A stretch of DNA of 64,000 nucleotides from NCBI RefSeq assembly GCF_002197985.1, contig NZ_NBYK01000006.1, forward strand, positions 38,578-102,577, read 5' to 3'. The stretch's first letter is position 1. Every line of letters starts with the position of its first letter. The DNA comes from Halopseudomonas aestusnigri (GTDB lineage: Bacteria > Pseudomonadota > Gammaproteobacteria > Pseudomonadales > Pseudomonadaceae). This document shows positions 26,752 to 33,897 of this stretch, piece by piece. A program made the translations under genes and the position numbers. Under the pieces are notes generated by a model. The model saw nothing but the letters and a program-made list of their open reading frames with translations, did no database searches and was not told where the DNA came from.

Positions 26752-27451
26752 CATATTGCTTGCAACCGGCCTGCCGTTGGCGCTGCTGAGCATCATCGCT
26801 CTGGCCCGGCCCGACGTCTTGCGCAGCGACCACGTCGACATGCCGGCCCCCACCCTCAGCGCCGGGCAGGCACGTCCAGCCAACTGGGCCACCCCGATTG
26901 ATCCGCAGCTGCGTCTGTATCGCATGGGCCCCAACCTGTATCGCAGCGCCCTGCCGGACAGCGGAGACCTGTCGACGCTGCATGCGCAAGGTATCCATAC
27001 CGTGATCAATTTCTACCAGCGCAACGACGACTGGCTCGACGGCAGCGAGCTGACCGCCATCCACGAACCACTGCACGCCGACCGGGTAACCGACACCGAC
27101 GTGATCCGCGTGCTGCGCGCGATCCGCGCCAGTCAGCAGCAGGGTGGTGTGCTGATCCACTGCAAGCACGGGCAAAACCGCACCGGGCTGATGGCCGCCA
27201 TGTACCGCATGGTGTTCGACGGCTGGAGCCGCGAACAGGCGCTGGCCGAGATGCTCGAAGGCGGCTTCGGCGACGGAGAGCTGATGACCGATGCGGTCGG
27301 CTACCTGAATCGGGTCGACGTGGCGGCCGTGCGCGCCGCAATAGACGGCGGCAGCTGCAGCACCAGCGTGCTGGCGCTGTGTCACGTCAGCGACTGGTGG
27401 CGCCACCAGAGCAGTGAGATCGATCAGCAGGTCGCGCAGCTGGAAGACTGA
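26738..27451 (+). CDS. Exported dual-specificity-type phosphatase
   Basis: The 237-residue protein has an N-terminal signal or anchor helix (about 5-23), so it acts in the periplasm or at its membrane face. A cysteine-phosphatase domain with the P-loop HCKHGQNRTG follows (C142, R148, the CX5R signature). Earlier conserved elements include RSALPDSGDL and INFYQRND. Bacterial relatives dephosphorylate lipids (phosphatidylglycerol phosphate, lipid A) more often than proteins. It overlaps the PAP2 gene by 14 bases and carries GGGGAG upstream. Two phosphatases of different folds in one unit suggest two distinct phospho-substrates. Confidence 0.85.
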   Translation: MKPRNILLATGLPLALLSIIALARPDVLRSDHVDMPAPTLSAGQARPANWATPIDPQLRLYRMGPNLYRSALPDSGDLSTLHAQGIHTVINFYQRNDDWLDGSELTAIHEPLHADRVTDTDVIRVLRAIRASQQQGGVLIHCKHGQNRTGLMAAMYRMVFDGWSREQALAEMLEGGFGDGELMTDAVGYLNRVDVAAVRAAIDGGSCSTSVLALCHVSDWWRHQSSEIDQQVAQLED

Positions 27452-27455
27452 GCCA

Positions 27456-28310
27456 TCAGGGTGCCGGGTGGTCCGGCTTGCTGATCAGCCAGACCATCTG
27501 GCCAACCACCCGCTCGGCAGCGACCGATCCCCAGTAACGGCTGTCGTTTGAGTTATCGCGGTTGTCACCGAGGAAGAAGTAATGCCCCTCCGGCACCCTG
27601 AAGGTCTGAATCGACTGCTGAGCCGCACTGTCCAGCTGCTGCACCCGATAGGATTGCCCGCCCAGTTGCTCGCGGTAGATTCGCACCCCATTGGCGTCTG
27701 ACAGCAGCTCGCGCGGCAGGCGCTCACCATTGATCACAACCCCATCCCGCGTCAGGGCAATCACGTCACCGGGCAGCGCGATCAGCCGTTTGACGTAGAG
27801 CATGTCGTGGTCAGGCGGATAGAACACATAGACCTTTCCGCGCTGCAGGCGGGCCGCATCCAGGCGGTCGCTACCGGGCAGGGTGAAGCCAAACAGGCTG
27901 CGATGGGCAAAACCCCACTTCTGCGCCACAAACAGATTGCCCTCAACCAGCGTCGGGTGCATTGAGGCCGACGGCACCTGATAAGGCTCGTAAAGGAAGG
28001 TCCGCGCACCCAGAATCGCGAACATCACCGCCAGATAAAGCCCCACTGCCACGCTGGCACGATTGAACCAGCGGCGCGGCGTCGATGCATCGTGGCGGCG
28101 CGCGATCAGCACCGCGTGCAGCGGACAGATCAGGCTGAACGCCAGTGTCAGGGCCAGCTCGAAGTACCAGTCGATCCCGGCGACCACCAGCGTCACCGGA
28201 AGATAACCCCAGAACAGACGCGGGCGATTGACGTAGAGAAACACGAACGGCTGCAGCACGATACCCAGCAGCACAGTCAGCCAGAGGCGGGGTTTCCAGG
28301 GTGACGGCAC
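27456..28310 (-). CDS. lepB: Signal peptidase I, atypical form with extra N-terminal helices
   Basis: This 284-residue serine protease of the S26 family cuts Sec signal peptides at the periplasmic face. The catalytic serine lies in VPSASMHPTL (about S116) and the lysine in MLYVKRLIALPGD (about K174). The family box FLGDNRDNSNDSRYWG is intact. Three or four hydrophobic segments precede the catalytic domain, unlike the two of housekeeping LepB. A GTG start at 28310 with AGGAG five bases upstream is preferred to the ATG at 28325. It converges on the phosphatase gene with a 4-base gap and is probably a second, specialised signal peptidase. Confidence 0.88.
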   Translation of the reverse strand: MPSPWKPRLWLTVLLGIVLQPFVFLYVNRPRLFWGYLPVTLVVAGIDWYFELALTLAFSLICPLHAVLIARRHDASTPRRWFNRASVAVGLYLAVMFAILGARTFLYEPYQVPSASMHPTLVEGNLFVAQKWGFAHRSLFGFTLPGSDRLDAARLQRGKVYVFYPPDHDMLYVKRLIALPGDVIALTRDGVVINGERLPRELLSDANGVRIYREQLGGQSYRVQQLDSAAQQSIQTFRVPEGHYFFLGDNRDNSNDSRYWGSVAAERVVGQMVWLISKPDHPAP

Positions 28311-28364
28311 AACAGCTCCTTGCATACAGGGCCAACGCGGCCCATCAGAGCGTTATGACCACAA

Positions 28365-28760
28365 TCAGGCGGCCGTGTTGCAACCGGCTTCAAGGCGGAT
28401 GATCAACACACACAGCAACAGCGCAGGCAGCGTGGTCGTTACCGGGTTGAATGCACCGACCAACAGCGCCGGGGTAACCCGGGCAACGCCGGCAAGCAGG
28501 CCGAGTAACCCGAGTGCGGCGGCGACCACGGGCCAGCGGCCAAACCAGCCGAACAGAATTACTAGCCCGAGCAGTACCTCGGCCACCCCGGCCAGTGATG
28601 AAATCACCTGTGCATCAAGCCCCAGACCGGCCGCCTCGATCATCTGCATTTCGACCGGACTGGGAAACAGCAGCTTGGGTATCAGACCGTGATAAATGAA
28701 AACAAATGCCAGCATCCAGCGGCACCAGCGGGCCATCTTCAGCAGGTCCGGGTTACTCAT
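28365..28760 (-). CDS. DoxX-like small membrane protein
   Basis: The 131-residue protein begins MSNPDLLKMARW and has four membrane helices. The first carries FVFIYHGLIPKLLFPSPVE, a pattern seen in DoxX-like proteins. Function in this family is poorly known, with links to redox or oxidative-stress complexes. Its start lies inside the end of the DCC-type thiol-disulfide protein gene (8-base overlap), a pairing common in gamma-proteobacteria. Earlier in-frame starts were rejected because the helix pattern starts here. Confidence 0.75.
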   Translation of the reverse strand: MSNPDLLKMARWCRWMLAFVFIYHGLIPKLLFPSPVEMQMIEAAGLGLDAQVISSLAGVAEVLLGLVILFGWFGRWPVVAAALGLLGLLAGVARVTPALLVGAFNPVTTTLPALLLCVLIIRLEAGCNTAA

Positions 28761-29154
28761 CGACAAAGCGCCCCGCGTGATCGGCCGAGGGCAGCCGGCA
28801 CAGGTCATAGCGGCCAAACAGCCGGTAGCGATTCAGCGCAATACGGTCGTACAGCCAGTCGCGCAGCGGGCGCGGGATCAGCTGAAACACGCACAGAGCG
28901 CGCCATGGCCAGCCAAGCTGATGCATGACAACAAAGAACGCCGCGCTCTTCTCGAAGCGGCGCTCGCCATCCACCACCAGCATGGTTTCAAAGGTATCGG
29001 TCGGATAGTTGTGCTCCGCGAGCAGCCGCTGCCCCGCCGCCGACTGCACGCTGCACAGCCGGAACCGGCGCGCGGCATCGTGCTCGATAATAAAGTTGGC
29101 CCAGGCGCTGCAGAGCTTGCAGACACCGTCGAACAGAATGATGGGGGCGGGCAC
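28753..29154 (-). CDS. DCC-family thiol-disulfide oxidoreductase-like protein (DUF393)
   Basis: The 133-residue protein has the family hallmark LFDGVCKLCSAW near residue 7, a DxxCxxC redox-type motif. It also has the conserved C-terminal part NRYRLFGRYDLCRLP. It is thioredoxin-like and probably cytoplasmic; no natural substrate is established for the family. The start is GTG with AAGGA six bases upstream. It overlaps the DoxX-like gene by 8 bases. Confidence 0.8.
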   Translation of the reverse strand: MPAPIILFDGVCKLCSAWANFIIEHDAARRFRLCSVQSAAGQRLLAEHNYPTDTFETMLVVDGERRFEKSAAFFVVMHQLGWPWRALCVFQLIPRPLRDWLYDRIALNRYRLFGRYDLCRLPSADHAGRFVDE

Positions 29155-29218
29155 GATCTATCCTTTGCAGTTGCAGCCGGGAACACTCCCAAAGCATAAC
29201 AGCCGCCAGCGGCAGATG

Positions 29219-29620
29219 TCAGATCACCTGCTGGTACAGTCCGGCCCGGTACTGGCAGTAAGTATCAAGGAACTCCCAGACCTCACAGATCTTTGCGTCG
29301 CAGCAGCGAAAGCGCAGCAGATACTGGTTCAGATAGGGCTCACCGCTGCAGGTCTGCGCCGTCAGCTCGAAATGCACGACGACATTGTCGCCTTCCCATA
29401 TCAGCGCATGGCGACGGATCTGCAGGGTAGCAAAATCCAGCCAGCCGGCCCCCTTGGCCATCATCCCGAGAACACCGTCAATGCCGGAAAAAACGCTGCC
29501 GAAAGGGTGCGCCGGCGGCAGGTGCCAGCGAATATCCGCAGCCAGATAGTCGGTAATCGGTGCCGCACTGCGCCCCTCTACCGAATCGAAATAACGCTCA
29601 ACCAGTTCCTTGCTGTTCAT
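29219..29620 (-). CDS. SnoaL/NTF2-like small protein
   Basis: The 133-residue protein begins MNSKELVERYFDSVEGRSAAP and has the alpha+beta cone features of the NTF2/SnoaL superfamily (IRWHLPPAHPFG, then VVHFELTAQT and ICEVWEFLDTYC). Members include isomerases, hydratases and non-catalytic ligand binders, so no function is assigned. GAGG lies six bases before the ATG. It is cysteine-rich at the C-terminus (a CC pair). It is followed on this strand by the DCC gene after 64 bases. Confidence 0.65.
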   Translation of the reverse strand: MNSKELVERYFDSVEGRSAAPITDYLAADIRWHLPPAHPFGSVFSGIDGVLGMMAKGAGWLDFATLQIRRHALIWEGDNVVVHFELTAQTCSGEPYLNQYLLRFRCCDAKICEVWEFLDTYCQYRAGLYQQVI

Positions 29621-29702
29621 GTTCAGCCTCACAATGAATTCAGCAAAGCCTGCCCGAGCCTCTCGGGAAACAAATCGTTCAGATGGAGGAGACGTGCCGG
29701 CG

Positions 29703-30164
29703 TCAACCCGCCCCAAGCAACTTGCTGAAATGCAGAAACTGCCGGTCACGCTCCCAGCCACTGGCTTCGTACAATCGCTGCGCCGAAGTGTTGTCGGTCG
29801 CGGTTGCCAGCTCTATGCGCACCGCGCCCTGCGCACGCGCCTGATCTTCGGCAGCCGCCAGCAGGGCTCCGGCAACGCCCTGACGACGATGGCCGGAGCC
29901 GACATACAGGTCATACAAGATGCTGATTGGCGCCATGTCGACCGAACAGAACGTCGGATACAGCTGACAGAATCCGGCCAGCTCGCCTTCGCCGACCATC
30001 GCCATCAGCACCACTGAGTCGCCACGCTGCAGACGCAGGCGCAGATAGTCGATCGCGCCCGCCCGATCGGCCGGCTGCTGATAAAACTGGCGATACAGAT
30101 CAAACAACTCGCCCACCCGCTCGGCATCCGCCGCACTGGCGCGCTTGATATGGATACTGGGCAT
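29703..30164 (-). CDS. GNAT-family N-acetyltransferase
   Basis: The 153-residue protein begins MPSIHIKRASAADAERV. The acetyl-CoA binding motif A reads LYVGSGHRRQGVAGALL (R/QxxGxG/A) near residue 95, and motif B reads TSAQRLYEASGW. It transfers an acetyl group from acetyl-CoA to an unknown amine. A GGAGGA site lies 7 bases before ATG 30164. It is read in the same direction as the TRAP binding-protein gene, about 80 bases downstream of it, across a probable hairpin. Confidence 0.82.
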   Translation of the reverse strand: MPSIHIKRASAADAERVGELFDLYRQFYQQPADRAGAIDYLRLRLQRGDSVVLMAMVGEGELAGFCQLYPTFCSVDMAPISILYDLYVGSGHRRQGVAGALLAAAEDQARAQGAVRIELATATDNTSAQRLYEASGWERDRQFLHFSKLLGAG

Positions 30165-30196
30165 TGTGCTTCCTCCGCAGCGGACGCTGTTGAGAC

Positions 30197-30226
30197 CCCG
30201 CGAGGCCTGACCGGCGCACTCGCGGG
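30197..30226 (-). terminator. Possible hairpin terminator after the TRAP binding-protein gene
   Basis: An 8-bp stem, CCCGCGAG / CTCGCGGG, encloses a 14-base loop, 18 bases beyond the stop codon. There is no T-run, so it is weak as an intrinsic terminator. Confidence 0.35.
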
Positions 30227-30243
30227 ACCGGGAAGGGGCTGAA

Positions 30244-31344
30244 TCAGCTACGCAGATCGTACATGGCCTTTTCGCTGATCGCGTGCCAGGCCTGGATCTT
30301 CTCGCGGAAGGCCTGCATGGAATCCCACACCTCACGGTTCAGCGGATCCATCGCGGCGGTCTCTTCCAGCACATCAGCACTGATGTCGCGCAGGCGCTCC
30401 AGCACCGCATCAGGCAGCCGACGCAGCTGGACGTTATGCTCGTCGACCAGGGTATGCAGCGCCTCGGCATTGCGCCGGCCATACTCATCCAGCATGGCCT
30501 GGTTGGTCGAGCGGGCCGCATCGATGACAATACTGCGCAGGTCGTCCGGCAGCTCGGCCAGCTTCTGCTTGTTGATGGTCAGCTCCAGCACCGCGCAGGG
30601 TTCCTGCCAGCCCGGGTAATAGTAGAACTGCGCCGCCTTGTGCAGACCAAAGGCCAGATCGTTATAGGGGCTGACCCAATCGGTCGCATCGATGACGCCG
30701 GTCTGCAGCGAGGTGAAGATCTCGCTGCCCGGCAGGTTGACCGTAGTGGCACCGGCACGCGACAGCACCTCGCCGCCAAAGCCCGGCATACGGATTTTCA
30801 GGCCCTGCAGGTCGTCCAGACTGTTGATCTCCTTGTTGAACCAGCCGGCCATCTGCACGCCGGTGTTGCCGCACGGCAGCGGCACCACGCCGAGCGGGTC
30901 ATAGGCCTTCTGCCACAACTCCAGCCCGCCGCCCTCGTACAGCCAGGCATTCATCTCCTGGGCGTTCATGCCGAACGGCACGGCGGTAAAGAACGGCGCC
31001 GCCGCGCTCTTGCCCTTCCAGTAATAGGCCGCGCTGTGGCCCAGCTCAGCGGTGCCGCCAGAAACAGCGTCAAAGACTTCAAGCGCCGGAACCAGAGCAC
31101 CGGCGGCAAACACCTGAATGCTCAGCCGGCCATTGGACAGCCGCTCAACCGTGTCCGCAAAGTGCTGGGCGGTGGTGCCCAGACCAGGAAAGTTCTCCGG
31201 CCAGGACGTCACCATCTTCCAGCGAAAGCGCTGTTCGGCTGCCGCCGGCGCACTGCCGGCAGGCGCGCTGTCGTCCTTGCAGCCAACCAGTGCCGCCGCG
31301 CCCAGACCCAGACCCGCGGCCGTCAACAATTCACGTCTATCCAT
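30244..31344 (-). CDS. TRAP transporter solute-binding protein (DctP/TakP-like)
   Basis: The 366-residue periplasmic receptor has an N-terminus MDRRELLTAAGLGLGAAALVGC that carries twin arginines and a lipobox-like LVGC, so it may be a Tat-exported lipoprotein. The DctP core follows with WKMVTSWPENFPG and GLKIRMPGFGGEVLSRAG, whose arginine normally holds the substrate carboxylate. It resembles the 2-oxo-acid-binding TakP group. No permease is adjacent; the nearest DctQ-DctM pair is 12-14 kb away on the other strand. It has its own promoter region, next to REP-like repeats. Confidence 0.9.
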   Translation of the reverse strand: MDRRELLTAAGLGLGAAALVGCKDDSAPAGSAPAAAEQRFRWKMVTSWPENFPGLGTTAQHFADTVERLSNGRLSIQVFAAGALVPALEVFDAVSGGTAELGHSAAYYWKGKSAAAPFFTAVPFGMNAQEMNAWLYEGGGLELWQKAYDPLGVVPLPCGNTGVQMAGWFNKEINSLDDLQGLKIRMPGFGGEVLSRAGATTVNLPGSEIFTSLQTGVIDATDWVSPYNDLAFGLHKAAQFYYYPGWQEPCAVLELTINKQKLAELPDDLRSIVIDAARSTNQAMLDEYGRRNAEALHTLVDEHNVQLRRLPDAVLERLRDISADVLEETAAMDPLNREVWDSMQAFREKIQAWHAISEKAMYDLRS

Positions 31345-31350
31345 TCTTTT

Positions 31351-31384
31351 AGCTCCAAGCTGTTAGCGGCAAGCTGCAAGCTGT
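31351..31384 (+). repeat. REP-like repeat, left arm
   Basis: AGCTCCAAGCTGTTAGCGGC, followed by AAGCTGCAAGCTG, is built of AAGCT words typical of short interspersed repeats in pseudomonads. It pairs imperfectly with the inverted arm at 31471-31512. Confidence 0.6.
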
Positions 31385-31470
31385 CCGCGTCTGATTTTGG
31401 ACTGATGCTCAAGCGCCGACAGCCGCTCCAACACTCTCACTTCGCACAATGCTTCCCGCACGCACAACCC

Positions 31471-31512
31471 ACTTGCAGCTTGCGGCTTGAAGCTTGCCGC
31501 TCCAGGCTGCAG
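31471..31512 (-). repeat. REP-like repeat, right arm
   Basis: On the minus strand the core reads GAGCGGCAAGCTTCAAGC, then CGCAAGCTGCAAG. It is inverted relative to 31351-31384 and leads directly into the palindrome at the uvrD stop. Confidence 0.6.
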
Positions 31513-31531
31513 GCGCTACAGCGCCTGCAGC
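31506..31531 (-). terminator. 26-base palindrome spanning the uvrD stop codon
   Basis: Perfect 12-bp arms GCTGCAGGCGCT / AGCGCCTGCAGC flank a two-base centre, and the uvrD stop codon (31516-31518) lies inside. In RNA this would form a strong stem at the mRNA 3' end. There is no T-run. Confidence 0.55.
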
Positions 31532-33690
31532 TTGGCATACGCCACCATCAGCCACTTGCTGCCTTCCGAATCAAAGTTGACCTGTATCCGTGCCTGCGCG
31601 CCGTGGCCTTCATAATTGAGCACCACACCTTCACCGAACAGCGCATGTTCGACGCGCTGGCCAAGGGCAAAGCCGGTGCTTTCGGTCGCTTCGCTGGCGA
31701 ACAGATTGCCCTTGGCCGGGCCAAAGGGTCGGCTGACCTGGCTGCCCAGGCGCACTTCGCGAATCAGTTCAGGTGGAATCTCACGGACAAAGCGCGACAC
31801 CTTGTTGAAGGTTTCACTGCCGTACAAGCGGCGGGTTTCGGCCCAGGTAATCACCAACTGCTGCATCGCCCGGGTAATGCCCACGTAAGCCAGCCGGCGC
31901 TCTTCCTCCAGCCGGCCCGGATCTTCCAGGCTCATCTTGTGCGGGAACAGCCCTTCCTCTACCCCGGCCATAAATACCAGCGGAAACTCCAGGCCCTTGG
32001 CGCTGTGCAGGGTCATCAGCTGTACGCTGTCTTCAAAGCGGTCAGCCTGGGTTTCACCCGCTTCCAGCGAAGCATGCGCGAGGAAGGCCAGCAGCACGTC
32101 GCCTTCCTCCTCCTCGTCGGCCATGTCGTTCTCGAAACCACGGGCGGCGGAGACCAGTTCTTCCAGGTTTTCGACCCGCGCCTGCGCCTTGTCACCCTTT
32201 TCCTGCTCATGAAAGCGCAGCAGGCCGCTTTGCTCAATGGCAATCTGGGTCTGGCTGTAGAGCGGCAGCCCTTCGGCGCGCTCGGCCATTTCCTCGATCA
32301 GCACCAGAAAGCCCTGCACCGCGTTGGCGGCGCGGCCCGGCAGGCCCTTGTTGTCGATCAGATCGCAGGCCGCCTGCCACATGGAGACATCGCGCTCACG
32401 CGCCTGCTGACGCAGCAACTCGACCGTCTTGTCGCCGATACCGCGGGTCGGCAGATTGATGATGCGCTCCAGCGCGCCGTCATCACCCCGGTTGGACATC
32501 AACCGCAGGTAGGCCATGGCGTTCTTAATCTCGGCGCGCTCGAAGAAGCGCTGACCGCCGTAGATGCGATAGGGAATGCCGCTGCGCAGCAGGGCCTCTT
32601 CCAGCACCCGCGACTGGGCGTTGGAGCGGTAGAGAATCGCCATCTCGCTGCGCGCCAGCCCGTCGCGAATGCCCTGCTCGATCCGTTCGACGATAAAACG
32701 CGCTTCATCCTGCTCGTTGAAGCCGGCGTACAGGGCAATCGGCTCGCCTTCGTTGCCGTCGGTCCACAGCTCCTTGCCGAGCCGCCCCGAGTTGTTGCCG
32801 ATCAGCGCATTGGCGGCCTTGAGAATGGTTGCGGTGGAGCGGTAGTTCTGCTCCAGACGGATCATTTCGGCATTCGGATAGTCGGTCTGGAACTGCTGGA
32901 TATTTTCGATCCGCGCGCCGCGCCAGCCATAGATTGACTGGTCATCGTCACCGACCACCATCAGGCTGGGTGTCTTGCCCGCGAGATGGCGCAGCCAGGC
33001 GTACTGCACCGCGTTGGTGTCCTGGAACTCGTCGACCAGAATGTGCTTGAAGCGCGCCCGATACTGCTCGCGCAGCGCCGGATTATCGCGCCACAGTTCC
33101 AGCGAACGCAGCAGCAACTCGGCAAAGTCGACGGCCCCGGCACGATTGCAGGCCTGCTCATAGGCTTCGTAGATGCGCACCATGGTACTCAGGTACAGAT
33201 CACCGGCCGGCTGAATATTCTGCGGGCGCAGGCCTTCGTCCTTCTGGGCGTTGATCCACCACTGGGCCTGCTTGGGCGCCCACTGGTTCTCGTCCAGCCC
33301 AAGTTCACGGATAACCCGCTTGACCAGCCGCTGCTGGTCGTCGCTGTCGAGAATCTGGAACTGTTCTGCCAGCCCGGCCTCGCGCCAGTGCGCGCGCAGC
33401 AGTCGATGTGCCAGGCCGTGGAAGGTGCCGACCCACATGCCCTGCGGCGCGATGCCGAGCAGTTGCTCGATCCGCGCGCGCATTTCGTAGGCGGCCTTGT
33501 TGGTAAAGGTGACGGAAAGAATGCTCCAGGGTGAGGCCTGTTCGACCTGCACCAGCCAGGCGATACGGTGAACCAGGACCCGGGTCTTGCCGGAGCCGGC
33601 GCCGGCCAGCACCAGCTGTTGGCCGACCGCGGCAGTCACGGCCTGACGTTGAGCATCATTGAGCGAATTAAGCAGGTGGGAGATATCCAT
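31516..33690 (-). CDS. uvrD: DNA helicase II UvrD
   Basis: This 724-residue superfamily 1A 3'-5' helicase acts in nucleotide-excision and mismatch repair. Walker A is AGAGSGKTRV (residues 29-38), motif II is VDEFQDTN, motif III is VVGDDDQSIYGWRGA, and motif VI is YVGITRAMQQLV. The C-terminal Tudor-like segment ends VNFDSEGSKWLMVAYAKLQAL (family-typical, split here: VNFDSEGSKWLMVAYA). Length is close to the E. coli protein (720). It stands alone on its strand and corresponds to PA5443. Confidence 0.97.
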   Translation of the reverse strand: MDISHLLNSLNDAQRQAVTAAVGQQLVLAGAGSGKTRVLVHRIAWLVQVEQASPWSILSVTFTNKAAYEMRARIEQLLGIAPQGMWVGTFHGLAHRLLRAHWREAGLAEQFQILDSDDQQRLVKRVIRELGLDENQWAPKQAQWWINAQKDEGLRPQNIQPAGDLYLSTMVRIYEAYEQACNRAGAVDFAELLLRSLELWRDNPALREQYRARFKHILVDEFQDTNAVQYAWLRHLAGKTPSLMVVGDDDQSIYGWRGARIENIQQFQTDYPNAEMIRLEQNYRSTATILKAANALIGNNSGRLGKELWTDGNEGEPIALYAGFNEQDEARFIVERIEQGIRDGLARSEMAILYRSNAQSRVLEEALLRSGIPYRIYGGQRFFERAEIKNAMAYLRLMSNRGDDGALERIINLPTRGIGDKTVELLRQQARERDVSMWQAACDLIDNKGLPGRAANAVQGFLVLIEEMAERAEGLPLYSQTQIAIEQSGLLRFHEQEKGDKAQARVENLEELVSAARGFENDMADEEEEGDVLLAFLAHASLEAGETQADRFEDSVQLMTLHSAKGLEFPLVFMAGVEEGLFPHKMSLEDPGRLEEERRLAYVGITRAMQQLVITWAETRRLYGSETFNKVSRFVREIPPELIREVRLGSQVSRPFGPAKGNLFASEATESTGFALGQRVEHALFGEGVVLNYEGHGAQARIQVNFDSEGSKWLMVAYAKLQAL

Positions 33691-33897
33691 CGCGGCATTC
33701 TAGCAGCCCGCCGTCCCGCGCCGGAAGCCGCACGGCTAAACCGCATGGCAGACGCTTCGGATGTCATATTTTGCGACCGAGGGACTGTGCCGAACGACAG
33801 GGCTGGTGTAAGGTGATGAGCCTGATCCGACAGTAACACCCGACGTAGCACGCATGATAACAATAACAATCACGGGCCAACGGAGCGCAAAACAGCC

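Noticed and set aside
29653..29667. Small hairpin CCCGAG-CCT-CTCGGG after the GNAT gene
   Set aside because: A short stem without a T-run, 36 bases from the stop; too weak to annotate as a terminator.
30283..32937. 884-residue open frame on the plus strand across the TRAP receptor and uvrD
   Set aside because: It is antisense to two well-supported genes. The product is Gln/His/Arg-rich with no domain, an effect of GC-rich codon use on the opposite strand.
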